DNA of 64,000 nucleotides from Methanocalculus taiwanensis (lineage in GTDB: Archaea; Halobacteriota; Methanomicrobia; Methanomicrobiales; Methanocorpusculaceae). Below are positions 35,236 through 45,269 of the stretch, piece by piece (within the stretch, counting starts at the first letter, position 1; each line of letters starts with the position of its first letter). Under the pieces are notes generated by a model that was not told where the DNA came from, searched no databases, and saw nothing but the letters and a program-made list of their open reading frames with translations. A program made the position numbers and the translations under genes. The stretch spans positions 1-64,000 of the forward strand of contig NZ_VOTZ01000003.1 of assembly GCF_024372745.1 (NCBI RefSeq). Direction: 5' to 3'.

Positions 35236-35670
35236 CTATTTGGATCTCAGCCTGAGTGAGGCTGAATTCATGCAGAACCGCCGACCCGCCGGAGGTGGGC
35301 CGTCATTGAAGACATGACCAAGATGGGCACCGCAGAGGGCGCAGAGCACCTCGTCCCTGATCATACCAGCTGATCTGTCCACCTTAATGTGGATATTGTT
35401 TTCTGAAACGGCTTTTGTGAAACTCGGCCATCCGGTACCTGAATCAAATTTATCCTCAGAATAGAAGAGATCAGTTTCACAACAGGCACAGAGATATATC
35501 CCATTCAAATGGCAGTTGTGGTATCTTCCGGTAAACGGCGGCTCGGTTCCCCCTCTCCGTGCCACTTCAAAGGTGATCGGATCGAGTATAGCTTTCCATG
35601 TGCTCTCACTTTTTTCTATTGGCTCCTGATCGATGAGCCTCCCTTCCGTGACCGAATAGATCTGCACCAT
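35236..35670 (-). CDS. msrB: Peptide methionine-R-sulfoxide reductase MsrB
   Basis: A 144-residue MsrB that reduces the R form of methionine sulfoxide in oxidised proteins. The zinc-binding Cys pairs CACC and CALC, the substrate block GWPSFTKAV, GHVFNDGPPPAGRRFCMNSASLRL and the catalytic Cys within RRFCMNSA are all present. The start is set at 35670 (MVQIYSVTEG); a frame 20 codons longer has no conserved sequence. It is transcribed divergently from a MsvR-like redox regulator, 101 bp away, which may control it. Confidence 0.93.
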   Translation of the reverse strand: MVQIYSVTEGRLIDQEPIEKSESTWKAILDPITFEVARRGGTEPPFTGRYHNCHLNGIYLCACCETDLFYSEDKFDSGTGWPSFTKAVSENNIHIKVDRSAGMIRDEVLCALCGAHLGHVFNDGPPPAGRRFCMNSASLRLRSK

Positions 35671-35771
35671 AGAGAAGAGATCCCTCCTGAAGTATAAGAT
35701 ATGATCGATTATTCTCAAATAAGCGAACAATATATAATTGTGTACGATCTTCTATACTACAGGAATACCAT

Positions 35772-36533
35772 ATGAGGGCTATTGGGAGATCGGATCTATC
35801 TTTGTTTGGAACCGCAACCGGCGTGCGGGCTGTGCGCAATCCCGTACGACGGCATATCCTTCAGCTCCTTGAAGGTGGTGAGATGAGTTTTGAATCAATC
35901 GTCTCATCTTCCGGGCGGGCCAAATCGACCGTCTCCGCACATCTCTCCGCCCTTGTCGACGAGGGGATCATAGGTTCCCGTCCCGGGGATGATGATGAAC
36001 GGAAGAAATACTTCTTTTTAACATCCCACTTCATCGGCGAACTCTCGCCCGGGGATCGGATCGCAGATGAGATCAGCGACTATGCCTTTGATTACCGGGA
36101 GGGGGCAGTCGATCCTTTTGCATTCTACCGGCTCGTCTACCGGACATTCCGTGTTTCCCTCCTGATGGAGGGGATCTCGATTGATCCGCTCCTGAAACGA
36201 GCTGGTGAAACAGTCGGTAATGCCATCTACCCGGCGCTTGCGGCAAAGGATATGGATGGATTCTGCACGAACCTTGCCGGTTTCTGGGAGCAGCACCATC
36301 TCGGCAATATAGAAAATCTGACGCTCGATCCAATCTATTTCTCGATTTATGACTGCTTTGAATGCGTCGAACTCCCATTCCTCGGCAAACCTGCATGCTC
36401 GTTTGATTCCGGCCTCCTCTCCCTCCTCTTCTCCCGGCAGTCCGGCAGGCCGATGGAAGCGTTGGAACGGGAGTGCTATGCAGCCGGGGATCCCTGCTGC
36501 ACCTTTGAGATACTTCCTGTTCCAGAAAAATAA
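35772..36533 (+). CDS. MsvR-like regulator: winged helix plus V4R domain
   Basis: A 253-residue regulator. The N-terminus is an ArsR-like winged helix (VRRHILQLLEGGEMSFESIV, then KSTVSAHLSALVDEGII; about 22-70). The C-terminal part (about 110-250) is a V4R domain ending in a Cys-rich stretch (YDCFECVELPF, KPACSF, ECYAAGDPCCTFEI). This layout is that of MsvR, a methanogen redox-sensing regulator whose V4R cysteines respond to oxidation. The divergent partner MsrB repairs oxidised methionine, which fits. The shared intergenic region contains an aatatataatt TATA region (35730-35740). Confidence 0.78.
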   Translation: MRAIGRSDLSLFGTATGVRAVRNPVRRHILQLLEGGEMSFESIVSSSGRAKSTVSAHLSALVDEGIIGSRPGDDDERKKYFFLTSHFIGELSPGDRIADEISDYAFDYREGAVDPFAFYRLVYRTFRVSLLMEGISIDPLLKRAGETVGNAIYPALAAKDMDGFCTNLAGFWEQHHLGNIENLTLDPIYFSIYDCFECVELPFLGKPACSFDSGLLSLLFSRQSGRPMEALERECYAAGDPCCTFEILPVPEK

Positions 36534-36592
36534 CGATTTACAACCAGTAAGGTTATACCATTCAATGACATTTTTTGTAATGGTGTGAACTG

Positions 36593-37357
36593 ATGATCAG
36601 GAACGCTCTCTTAATTCTGCTGATAGCCACAGCTCTGCTCGTAACAGCGGGCTGTGTGGCTGAAGAGCCAGAGGCACCGCCGGAAACCCCGGCACCGCCA
36701 GTATCGCTGCATATGTTTGATGCAACCAATAATGGAGAATCCTATACCTTCTGGACCGGCGAGTTTATCCAGATCAAGCTTGTCGAGAACCCGACAACCG
36801 GGTACTCCTGGGATATGGCCGTTCCCGAGGGGCTCACCCTGAAGAGGGATGAGTTCATCGCCCCGGAGACCGAAATGGCAGGAGCCCCCGGCATGCATGT
36901 CTGGGAGTTTGAGGCTGGCGCTCCAGGCACCTACACAGTTGAAGGAAAGTATGTCCGTCCCTGGGAGACAGATGCCGAGCCGGCAGAGACCTTCACCCTG
37001 ACGATCATTGTTGAGGCAGACGCGGCCCCGGCACCTGTTTCACGGGTACTTGAGGTTGATGAGACAAACAATGGCGGTATGATCGGCTTTGATCCAGGAA
37101 TGCAGTTCAAAATTACGCTTGTCGAGAACCCGACGACCGGGTACTCCTGGGATATGGCCGTTCCCGAGGGGCTCACCCTCGTCTCCGATGAGTTCATCGC
37201 CCCCGATACCGAACTGATGGGTGCTCCCGGCACGCATGTCTGGCTTATCCAGGGGGATAAACCCGGTGAATACGTGGTTGAAGGGAAGTACATCCGGCCC
37301 TGGGAAGCAGATGGCGAGCCAGCTGATACATTCACCCTTGAGGTAATGGTCGGTTAA
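36593..37357 (+). CDS. Lipoprotein with two chagasin-type (I42) inhibitor domains
   Basis: A 254-residue exported protein with lipobox Cys21 (VTAGC). Two chagasin-like domains follow (about 38-141 and 151-254). Each has the diagnostic loop NPTTGYSW (66-73 and 179-186), a second loop (MAGAPG / LMGAPG) and the RPW loop (GKYVRPWE / GKYIRPWE). These three loops plug the active site of papain-type cysteine proteases in chagasin. A 63-base segment is almost identical in the two halves, so the duplication is recent or maintained by gene conversion. It may protect the cell from secreted proteases. It precedes a transglutaminase/protease-like lipoprotein gene by 100 bp. Confidence 0.85.
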   Translation: MIRNALLILLIATALLVTAGCVAEEPEAPPETPAPPVSLHMFDATNNGESYTFWTGEFIQIKLVENPTTGYSWDMAVPEGLTLKRDEFIAPETEMAGAPGMHVWEFEAGAPGTYTVEGKYVRPWETDAEPAETFTLTIIVEADAAPAPVSRVLEVDETNNGGMIGFDPGMQFKITLVENPTTGYSWDMAVPEGLTLVSDEFIAPDTELMGAPGTHVWLIQGDKPGEYVVEGKYIRPWEADGEPADTFTLEVMVG

Positions 37358-37458
37358 GCATCAGATAACTCTTCTTTTACCCATTTTTTTATCCTGAGGA
37401 TATGGAAGACCGGATTGTGCTTCGTCAGTTCTATTACCACTCCCGTTCAAAGGAAAAT

Positions 37459-38622
37459 ATGTATCGCATCCTTTCTGTAGCCCTTATCGCCCTTTTTGCG
37501 CTCTCACTGGGCTGTACATCCATCGCTGATTACGGAGAAGAAGCCGGGGATCAGATAGCTATCCGCGAACCCTATCCCCTTGCCTTCCACACAAGCTTCT
37601 ATTCGCAGGGGATATCCGATATCACCTTCACACTCACGAATTACGGCACTGATGAACGGATCATCCGGGCATCTGCCTGGTATGACGAGTACAGCTCAAA
37701 GGCCATTACAACTGTTGAGATTCCTCCGGATGAGACGGTCGAGCTCGATGTGATGATCGTCCTCAACGAGGAGAAAGTCCGGGCGATCACTACAACCACC
37801 CTCTTTAACCTCGCCTGGGTTGTCGAGGAATGGGACGGGGATTACTGGCAGATTATTGAGGAAGGGACCGCCCCGATCGAAGTCTACCCGATGGATACGA
37901 TGGTCTGGGAGATTTCAGATGGTGAGGGTGGCAGCATCGATACGACCGAATATATCGCCGTCTTTGTCACACCACAGGCACCGGCGGTGCGTGAACTGCT
38001 GGTTGCGTCAAAGGAGTATGTGGATCCTGCCTATGATCCGATGTACGAAACACTCGGCCTCTCCAGGACTCTTGCCGGGTACCAGTTCGGCGACCTTCCG
38101 GATGAGGCATGGTATATTCATACCGGCCTCCATGCAAAGGCGGTCTATAATGCCCTCAGATACACCTATGATGTCCGGTACCTTGACATGACGGTTAGCT
38201 TCGGAACCCAGGGGTATGTCCAGCGGGTGAACACGCCTGAAGAGTCACTCCGTTCCACATCCGCAAACTGCGTGGATGGATCTGTTCTCTTTGCATCAGC
38301 CCTCGAAGCAATGGGTATCGATGCATACATCATCTCCCTCCCCACCCACGCCTATGTAGCATGGAAACATGATCCCAGCCCTGCAAACACCCCCGGCTAT
38401 GAGAATCCGGACGGACTCCCGCTCCTCAACCCCGATGATCTCACAGCACTTGAGACGACGATGATCGGCGACTATGAATTCGGAGAGGCGGTTGCCTATG
38501 GTAATGAGCAGCTTGGGAAAGACTGGGATTTATTCAATGACTTCGAGAATCCCGATGCCAAAGAGTACCGGCTGATTGATATCGGGTATGCACGGGACGA
38601 GGGGATCTATCCCCTCCGGTGA
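37459..38622 (+). CDS. Lipoprotein with transglutaminase-like domain
   Basis: A 387-residue protein. The start is placed at the ATG at 37459, preceded by AAGGA, because MYRILSVALIALFALSLGC is a clean lipoprotein signal; a longer frame adds 19 unrelated residues. The C-terminal half has a transglutaminase/papain-like core with the catalytic Cys in STSANCVDGSVLFASALEA and the His in SLPTHAYVAWKHD. The N-terminal half is a beta-sandwich-like domain. Such archaeal proteins are thought to be extracellular proteases or protein cross-linkers. The chagasin-type inhibitor encoded just upstream could be its partner; this is inference. Confidence 0.78.
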   Translation: MYRILSVALIALFALSLGCTSIADYGEEAGDQIAIREPYPLAFHTSFYSQGISDITFTLTNYGTDERIIRASAWYDEYSSKAITTVEIPPDETVELDVMIVLNEEKVRAITTTTLFNLAWVVEEWDGDYWQIIEEGTAPIEVYPMDTMVWEISDGEGGSIDTTEYIAVFVTPQAPAVRELLVASKEYVDPAYDPMYETLGLSRTLAGYQFGDLPDEAWYIHTGLHAKAVYNALRYTYDVRYLDMTVSFGTQGYVQRVNTPEESLRSTSANCVDGSVLFASALEAMGIDAYIISLPTHAYVAWKHDPSPANTPGYENPDGLPLLNPDDLTALETTMIGDYEFGEAVAYGNEQLGKDWDLFNDFENPDAKEYRLIDIGYARDEGIYPLR

Positions 38623-38713
38623 TCCTCTTTTCCTTAATAGCGATCTGCAGCCGCCATGGTGTATGATGCCGTGAAAAGATACAAGAGAGAAGAGCAACCA
38701 TTCTGATCCGACA

Positions 38714-38941
38714 ATGGCTGAAGAGAAGCGTCTGACACGATCAAAGACAAACCGGCTCCTGGCTGGCGTATGCGGAGGGATTGCAGAATACTATGGATGG
38801 GATCCCTCGCTCGTCAGGATAGGCTGGATCGTCCTTTCATTCATCCCGGCATTTCCGGGCATCATCCTCTATATCCTCGCCTTAATCATCATCCCTGAAG
38901 AGGATGGAGAGAAGAAGAGTGATACCTATTCCGGCGAATAG
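38714..38941 (+). CDS. PspC-domain membrane protein
   Basis: A 75-residue protein with the PspC pattern: KRLTRSKTNRLLAGVCGGIAEYYGWDPSLVR, then a single or re-entrant hydrophobic segment (IGWIVLSFIPAFPGIILYILALIII) and an acidic tail. PspC domains in bacteria sense envelope stress. Here it is a stand-alone form, common in archaea. It converges with uvrB, 6 bp away. Confidence 0.85.
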   Translation: MAEEKRLTRSKTNRLLAGVCGGIAEYYGWDPSLVRIGWIVLSFIPAFPGIILYILALIIIPEEDGEKKSDTYSGE

Positions 38942-38947
38942 CCAAAA

Positions 38948-40873
38948 TCACCTCATCTTCTCTTTTGCCTTCCGGATCTGCTCCCGCAGCTCGATGGCAT
39001 GCTCAAAATCAAGTGATTCGGCAGCGGCACGCATCTCTGACTCGAGCTGAATTATAAGGTTTGGAATTTCGTCCTGCGGGATCTCTGCAAGCTCTACACC
39101 CTCGACCTCCTTCTCCCGGATCGGCTTTCTGATCGTCTCCGGCACAATCCCGTGCTCTTCATTGAATGCGAGCTGGAGCTTCCGCCTCCGTTCTGTCTCG
39201 GCAAGCGCCCGCCTGATCGAGTCGGTCATTTTGTCTGCATAGAGGACAACACGGGAGTTGGCGTTCCGTGCCGCCCTTCCAATCGTCTGGATCAGGCTCT
39301 TTTCGTTTCTGAGGAACCCTTCCTTGTCTGCATCCAGGATACCGACGAACCCGACCTCGGGGATATCAAGCCCCTCCCTGAGCAGGTTGATCCCGACCAG
39401 CACATCAAAGGTGCCGAGCCGGAGCTGCCTGATGATCTCGGTCCGCTCAAGCGTGATGATCTCGGAATGGAGGTACCGGGTCTTAATGCCCCTCCCGATT
39501 AAGTAATCCGTGAACTCCTCTGCGAGTTTTTTGGTGAGTGTCGTGACCAGCACCCGGTCGCCCTGTTCGATGGTGCGGAGAATCTCCTTCTCCAGATCCT
39601 CTGTCTGCCCTTCAATCGGCCTGACCTCCACCACCGGGTCGACAAGGCCGGTCGGCCTGATGATCTGCTCGATCACCTGTTCCGCATGCTCTGCTTCGTA
39701 GCTTCCGGGCGTTGCCGAGACGAAGACGACATGTTTCATGTACTCCTCAAACTCATGGAACTTCAGGGGGCGGTTATCATATGCGCTTGGGAGGCGGAAC
39801 CCGTATTCGACCAGGTTCTTCTTCCGTGCATAATCGCCATTGAACATCCCCCGCACCTGCGGCAGGGTCTGGTGGCTCTCGTCGATGATCAGGAGGAAAT
39901 CACCTGGGAAATAGTCGAGGAGGCAGTACGGCTTCATTCCGGCGGATCTCCCGTCAAAATGGCGGGAATAGTTCTCGATCCCCTTGCAGCTCCCGGTCTC
40001 CTCGATCATCTCGATATCAAAGAGGGTACGCTGGCGGAGCCGGTGGGCCTCGATCATCCCGAGTGTCGGGAGCACCTCGTCAAGCTCGGCACGGATTGAT
40101 TCAACCGCCCGCTTCCGCTCGTCTTCGGGGGTGACGAAATGGCGGGCGGGGTAGATATGGAAGTACTCCATTGTGGAGAGCCGCCGGCCGCTCGTCTTCT
40201 CGATCTCAAAGATCCGGTCGACCGTGTCGCCGAAGAGCTCGATCCTGATGATATCGTTGAAGTAGCCGGGGATGATCTCGATGGTATCGCCCCGCACCCG
40301 GAACCTCCCCGGCATCAGTTCGGTGTCGTTGCGCTCGAACTGGATCTCGACCAGCCGCTCGATGATCTCCCGCTGCCTTGCCTTCTCACCGCACCGGAGC
40401 TCAAACCCGAGGTTCTGGAAATGCTCGGGATTTCCAAGGCCGTAGATGCAGGAGACCGAGGAGACGATGATGGTATCGTTCCGCGAGAGGAGTGAGGCGG
40501 TAGCAGAGAGGCGCATCTGCTCGATCTTCGGGTTTATATCCGCATCTTTCTCGATGTACTGGTCTTTCCGTGGGAGATAGGACTCAGGCTGGTAGTAGTC
40601 ATAGTAGGAGACGAAATACTCCACCCGGTTCTCAGGGAAGAAGTCAAGGAACTCATTATAGAGCTGTGCTGCCAGCGTCTTGTTATGCGCAAGCACGAGC
40701 GTCGGCATCCCAAGCTCTGTGATCAGGTTTGCGATCGTGAAGGTCTTCCCTGATCCCGTCACTCCGAGGAGGGTCTGTTTTGCCATCCCCTCAGAGAAAC
40801 CACTGGTTAAGCCCCTGATGGCATCGGGCTGTGAGCCTGCAGGCTTGAAGTCTGCGTGGAGGGTGAAGTTCAT
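38948..40873 (-). CDS. uvrB: Excinuclease ABC subunit B
   Basis: A 641-residue UvrB, the damage-verifying helicase-like subunit of nucleotide excision repair. Walker A is GVTGSGKT (37-44), the DNA-clamping beta-hairpin is YFVSYYDYYQPESYLP (about 87-102), helicase motif VI is QTIGRAARN, and the C-terminal UVR motif that docks UvrC is LESEMRAAAESLDFEHAIELREQ. It is the last gene of uvrA-uvrC-uvrB, overlapping uvrC by 4 bases. The system is of bacterial type and was probably acquired by transfer into mesophilic euryarchaea long ago. Confidence 0.97.
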   Translation of the reverse strand: MNFTLHADFKPAGSQPDAIRGLTSGFSEGMAKQTLLGVTGSGKTFTIANLITELGMPTLVLAHNKTLAAQLYNEFLDFFPENRVEYFVSYYDYYQPESYLPRKDQYIEKDADINPKIEQMRLSATASLLSRNDTIIVSSVSCIYGLGNPEHFQNLGFELRCGEKARQREIIERLVEIQFERNDTELMPGRFRVRGDTIEIIPGYFNDIIRIELFGDTVDRIFEIEKTSGRRLSTMEYFHIYPARHFVTPEDERKRAVESIRAELDEVLPTLGMIEAHRLRQRTLFDIEMIEETGSCKGIENYSRHFDGRSAGMKPYCLLDYFPGDFLLIIDESHQTLPQVRGMFNGDYARKKNLVEYGFRLPSAYDNRPLKFHEFEEYMKHVVFVSATPGSYEAEHAEQVIEQIIRPTGLVDPVVEVRPIEGQTEDLEKEILRTIEQGDRVLVTTLTKKLAEEFTDYLIGRGIKTRYLHSEIITLERTEIIRQLRLGTFDVLVGINLLREGLDIPEVGFVGILDADKEGFLRNEKSLIQTIGRAARNANSRVVLYADKMTDSIRRALAETERRRKLQLAFNEEHGIVPETIRKPIREKEVEGVELAEIPQDEIPNLIIQLESEMRAAAESLDFEHAIELREQIRKAKEKMR

Positions 40874-42420
40874 GGGATCACCTTCTTTCTTCGCTTGATC
40901 CTGTTATAACTGACGGCGAACCGGTGCGCCTCGTCCCGGATCTCCTGGATGAGGAGTGAGGCAGGATCATCAGATGGCACCGGGAGGGGGTAGGGGAGTT
41001 TTGGGAGATAGATTTCCTCCTCCCGTTTGGCAAGCGCTATGACGGGGATATTGAGATCGAGCTTGTTCAGTTCTGCATATGCAGCCGAGAGCTGGGCTTT
41101 CCCGCCATCGATCACGATCAGATCGGGCAGCTCCCCGTCTTCTGCGATCAGGCGGGAGTACCGCCGCGAAACCACCTCCCGGATCGATCCGGGATCATCC
41201 CCTCCGACGGCGCTCTTCAGGGAGAACCGCCGGTACCCCCGTTTATCCGGCTTCCCGCCGACGAACCTGACCATCCCCCCGACAGCGGCGGTGCCAGAGA
41301 GGTGGGAGATGTCGAAACACTCGATCACCTCGGGATCAGATGCCAGCCTGAGTGCCCTCCTCAGTGCCTTCACCCGTTCGCTCCCCGCAAACCAGGTGAG
41401 ATCGACGTTCTTTGCAGCCAGATTCAGAAGTTCCCGCTTTGCCCCCTGCTTCGGGACGGTTATGGCAACGCTCTTCCCCCGGAGTGCTGCCAGGTACGCG
41501 GCGATTGCCTCATCCACTGTTTCAGGGAGGATCACCTCCCCCGGCACCTCGTGGTCGCTGTAATACTGAACAAGAAACTCGGAGAGGAAACCGGGTGCCT
41601 CATTGAACCGGAACTCCTCTTTTTCGACCAGTGTCCCGTTTCTCTGGTGGAAGAGGAGGAGGAAGACCTCGCCGCCTGTGATCCGGTACTGGATCACGTC
41701 CCCCTCGCTTGCGAACTTCCGGGCAGCCATCCTCCTTCCGGCGAGATGTTCAAGGGCGCAGATAGTTTCCCTGATCAGAATCGCAGACTCAAATTCGCAG
41801 ATTCCTGATAGCCGCTCCATCTCATCGTTCAGATCAGCGATCAGCTCTTTTGTCCTGCCTTTTAAGACCTCTTCTGCCTGCCGCACCCGTTCTGCATATG
41901 CCTCTTCTGATATCTTCCCGATGCAGGGTGCAGGGCAGGTGCCGATATGGTACCGGAGGCAGGCACGTTTTGGGAGCCGCCTGCATGAACGGAGGCCGAA
42001 GATCTTCTTCACCATCGCCAGCAGCCGATCACGCTCACGGGCTGAGACGAAGGGACCGAAGTACCTCCCTTCCATCCCCATCTTCCTGGCAATTCCTATC
42101 CTGGGGAATGGATTATCTGAGATATGAATGAACGCAAAGCTTTTTGCATCCTTCAGGTCGATGTTGTACTTCGGCTGATACCGCTTGATCAGCGTGTTCT
42201 CTAAAATAAGAGCTTCTGTCTCATTTACTGTGGCGATGAAATCAACTGACCTGATCGCCTCAACCAGCACCGCAGTCTTTGGATCCAGCCCCTTCTTCTT
42301 GAAATAGCTCTGCACCCGCTTCCTGAGGTTCTTTGCCTTGCCGACATAGATGACAGTGCCGGATTCATCCCTGAACAGGTACGATCCCGGCTCCTCGGGA
42401 ATAATGGTGGTATCGATCAT
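40870..42420 (-). CDS. uvrC: Excinuclease ABC subunit C, without the HhH tail
   Basis: A 516-residue UvrC that makes both incisions around a DNA lesion. The N-terminal GIY-YIG nuclease (GSYLFRDESGTVIYVGKAKN, about 13-32), the central Cys cluster, the UVR motif (LNDEMERLSGICEFESAILI) and the RNase H-like nuclease (IECFDISHLSGTAAVGGMV, about 357-375) are present. The protein stops after DEAHRFAVSYNRIKRRKK, exactly where the C-terminal tandem helix-hairpin-helix domain of bacterial UvrC (about 610 residues) would begin. It overlaps uvrA and uvrB by 4 bases each. Confidence 0.95.
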   Translation of the reverse strand: MIDTTIIPEEPGSYLFRDESGTVIYVGKAKNLRKRVQSYFKKKGLDPKTAVLVEAIRSVDFIATVNETEALILENTLIKRYQPKYNIDLKDAKSFAFIHISDNPFPRIGIARKMGMEGRYFGPFVSARERDRLLAMVKKIFGLRSCRRLPKRACLRYHIGTCPAPCIGKISEEAYAERVRQAEEVLKGRTKELIADLNDEMERLSGICEFESAILIRETICALEHLAGRRMAARKFASEGDVIQYRITGGEVFLLLFHQRNGTLVEKEEFRFNEAPGFLSEFLVQYYSDHEVPGEVILPETVDEAIAAYLAALRGKSVAITVPKQGAKRELLNLAAKNVDLTWFAGSERVKALRRALRLASDPEVIECFDISHLSGTAAVGGMVRFVGGKPDKRGYRRFSLKSAVGGDDPGSIREVVSRRYSRLIAEDGELPDLIVIDGGKAQLSAAYAELNKLDLNIPVIALAKREEEIYLPKLPYPLPVPSDDPASLLIQEIRDEAHRFAVSYNRIKRRKKVIP

Positions 42421-45221
42421 TGTTCAAGCAATGGCCCGAGGAACCGGCCGGTATGGCTCTCCGGTACACGGGCGATCTCTTCAGGCGTCCCTGCTGCGAT
42501 GATCTCCCCACCGCCATCCCCGCCCTCGGGTCCCAGATCGATGATGTGGTCTGCGGATTTGATCACATCCAGGTTATGCTCGATCACAACAACCGTGTTC
42601 CCTTTTTCCACAAGATCGTCAAGCACCGCGATCAGCTTGCTGACATCATGGAAGTGGAGGCCGGTTGTCGGCTCATCCAGGAGATAGAGGGTCTGGCCTG
42701 TGGCCCGTTTTGCAAGTTCGCGGGTGATCTTGATCCGCTGCGCCTCACCGCCGGAGAGTGTGGTGGCGCTCTGGCCGAGCTTGATGTACCCAAGCCCCAC
42801 CCGGCAGAGGGTCTCAAGCTTCTGCCTGATTGCCGGTATGTTCTCAAAGAGGTTCCGAGCCTCTTCGACACTCATTGCGAGGACATCCGCGATCGTCTTC
42901 CCCCGGTACCGGACTTCCAGCGTCTCACGGTTATACCGCTCTCCCTTGCACTCCTCGCACTCGACGAAGACATCGGGGAGGAAGTGCATCTCGATCTTGA
43001 TGGTGCCGTCCCCCTGGCATGCCTCGCACCGGCCGCCTTTGACATTAAAGGAGAAACGCCCCGGCTTGTATCCCCGCATCTTCGCCTCTTTCGTCTCGGC
43101 AAAGATCTTCCTGATCTCGTCAAAGACTTTCGTGTAGGTGGCGGGATTGGACCGGGGCGTCCGCCCGATCGGGCTCTGGTCGATCACGATCACCTTGTCG
43201 ATCTCCTCGTCTGCCGTGAGGGATCGAAAAACGCCCGTATCCTTCCGGGAGCCGTGGATCGTATTCATCAGTGCCGGGTACAGGGTCTCGTAGATGAGGG
43301 TCGATTTCCCGGATCCCGAGACTCCGGTGATGACGGTGAAGAGGCCAAGCGGGATCTCGCAGCTGATATCCTTCAGGTTATGCTCGGTGCAGCCGGTGAG
43401 CCTGATACAGGGGCCAATCGCTCTGCGGGTTTTTGGAACCGGGATCGTGATCTTTCCTGAGAGGTACTGGCCGGTGAGGGAATCGTCTGCGTTGATGATA
43501 TCGTCAAGGGAGCCAAGCGCGATGATCCCGCCGCCATGGATCCCTGCACCCGGCCCCATATCCACGATACAGTCTGCATGCCTGATCGTATCCTCGTCAT
43601 GTTCGACGACGAGGACGGTGTTGCCGAGATCCCGGAGATGTTTTAAGGTCTCGATTAAGCGGTGGTTGTCCCGCTGATGGAGGCCGATTGAGGGCTCGTC
43701 CAGCACATAGAGGACGCCCATCAGGTTTGATCCGATCTGGGTGGCAAGCCGGATCCGCTGTGCTTCGCCTCCCGAGAGGGTGCCAGCGTTCCTGGAGAGG
43801 GTGAGGTATGACAATCCCACCCGTTCAAGGAAGAGGAGGCGGGATCGGATCTCCTTTTTCACCTGCCGTGCGATCTCCTCCTCTTTTGGCGTAAGAGGGA
43901 GATCGGTGAAGAAGGCGAGTGCTTTTCCAACCGAGAGGTCGGTTACATCCGCTATCGAGTATCCATGAATCTTCACAGCGAGCACCTCCTTCTTCAGCCG
44001 CAAGCCTCCACAGGAGGGGCAGGGGGTGACCCGCATGAACTTCTCAAGTTCTTCCCGCCGGTACTCGGACTTCGTCTCCCGGTACAGCCGTTCCGACTGG
44101 GGGATCAGCCCCTCCCAGGCGCCTTTATGCGACCATTCGGCATCCCACCGTTTCATCTTCATCGAGAACCGGATCTGGTCGTCTGACCCATAGAGCAGGG
44201 TATGGAGCTGCGCATCGGTTAAGTCCCGGATCGGTGAATGGATCGAGTACCCTGCATGTTCTGCAACAGATCCGAGGTACTGCATCCGGTACCCGTCAAG
44301 GTAGTTCCGGTACAATGCCACCGCGCCGTCTGCGATGCTCAGGTTCTTATCCGGTAATATGAGGTCCGGATCAAAACGCATCTGAAATCCAAGCCCATTG
44401 CAGGTCTCGCATGCCCCAAACGGGCTGTTGAATGAGAAGAAACGGGGCTGGAGCTCTTCTACCGAGAAGCCGCAGATCGGGCATGCCATCGTGGCAGAGT
44501 AGGTCTCTTCTGCCCCGTCCTCAAAGGATGCAATCACAAGCCCACCTGATCGCTTCACGGCAGTCTCGCATGCCTCTGCGAGCCGGGAGGTTTCGGCTGG
44601 ATCCAGCCGGTCTATGACGATCTCGATGTCATGTTTCACGTACCGCTCAAGCGGGATCTCCTCGTCGGTCCTGTGGATGATCCCATCCACCCTGACGCGG
44701 GAGAAGCCTTCAGAATCGAGATCTTTTATGATCTTTGCATAGGTCCCCTTCTTCTGCCTGACGACCGGTGCCAGGATGGTGACCATCCCGCTCCCCTGTG
44801 CCGCGATTGCGTCTGCGATCTGTTGCGGGGATCTGGACTCGATTGCAATTTCGTGTTCCGGGCAGTGCGGCACTCCGACCCGTGCGAAGAGGAGCCTGAG
44901 ATAATCATAGATCTCAGTGACGGTTCCAACGGTGCTCCTCGGATTCTTCGAGGTTGTCTTCTGTTCTATCGATATTGCGGGGGAGAGCCCTTCGATTGCA
45001 TCGACATCGGGCTTATTCATCTGGCCAAGGAACTGGCGGGCATATGCCGAGAGGGATTCGACATACCGCCGCTGCCCTTCTGCGTAGATAGTATCAAAGG
45101 CGAGCGTGGACTTCCCTGAACCGGAGACGCCGGTGATAACGATCAGCTGGTCCCGCGGGAGGATAACGGTGATATCCTTCAGGTTATGCTCCCGTGCTCC
45201 ACGAACAATGAGGTCTTTCAT
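42417..45221 (-). CDS. uvrA: Excinuclease ABC subunit A
   Basis: A 934-residue UvrA, the damage-sensing ATPase that loads UvrB. Both ABC modules are complete: Walker [10 protein letters not shown] at about 33-41 and again near 640, signature motifs LSGGEAQRI in both halves, and Walker [11 protein letters not shown] in the second. Zinc-finger cysteines are seen ([25 protein letters not shown]). It is the first gene of the operon, with a 4-base overlap into uvrC. No strong Shine-Dalgarno sequence precedes the ATG. Confidence 0.97.
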   Translation of the reverse strand: MKDLIVRGAREHNLKDITVILPRDQLIVITGVSGSGKSTLAFDTIYAEGQRRYVESLSAYARQFLGQMNKPDVDAIEGLSPAISIEQKTTSKNPRSTVGTVTEIYDYLRLLFARVGVPHCPEHEIAIESRSPQQIADAIAAQGSGMVTILAPVVRQKKGTYAKIIKDLDSEGFSRVRVDGIIHRTDEEIPLERYVKHDIEIVIDRLDPAETSRLAEACETAVKRSGGLVIASFEDGAEETYSATMACPICGFSVEELQPRFFSFNSPFGACETCNGLGFQMRFDPDLILPDKNLSIADGAVALYRNYLDGYRMQYLGSVAEHAGYSIHSPIRDLTDAQLHTLLYGSDDQIRFSMKMKRWDAEWSHKGAWEGLIPQSERLYRETKSEYRREELEKFMRVTPCPSCGGLRLKKEVLAVKIHGYSIADVTDLSVGKALAFFTDLPLTPKEEEIARQVKKEIRSRLLFLERVGLSYLTLSRNAGTLSGGEAQRIRLATQIGSNLMGVLYVLDEPSIGLHQRDNHRLIETLKHLRDLGNTVLVVEHDEDTIRHADCIVDMGPGAGIHGGGIIALGSLDDIINADDSLTGQYLSGKITIPVPKTRRAIGPCIRLTGCTEHNLKDISCEIPLGLFTVITGVSGSGKSTLIYETLYPALMNTIHGSRKDTGVFRSLTADEEIDKVIVIDQSPIGRTPRSNPATYTKVFDEIRKIFAETKEAKMRGYKPGRFSFNVKGGRCEACQGDGTIKIEMHFLPDVFVECEECKGERYNRETLEVRYRGKTIADVLAMSVEEARNLFENIPAIRQKLETLCRVGLGYIKLGQSATTLSGGEAQRIKITRELAKRATGQTLYLLDEPTTGLHFHDVSKLIAVLDDLVEKGNTVVVIEHNLDVIKSADHIIDLGPEGGDGGGEIIAAGTPEEIARVPESHTGRFLGPLLEQ

Positions 45222-45269
45222 CAGTGGTGTACCTGTTGATCATGGGTGGTATTAGGTATAGAGATGCTG

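Noticed and set aside
42420-43460. A 346-residue plus-strand frame opposite uvrA
   Set aside because: It lies entirely within the conserved second ATPase half of uvrA and shows no motif or start signal of its own.
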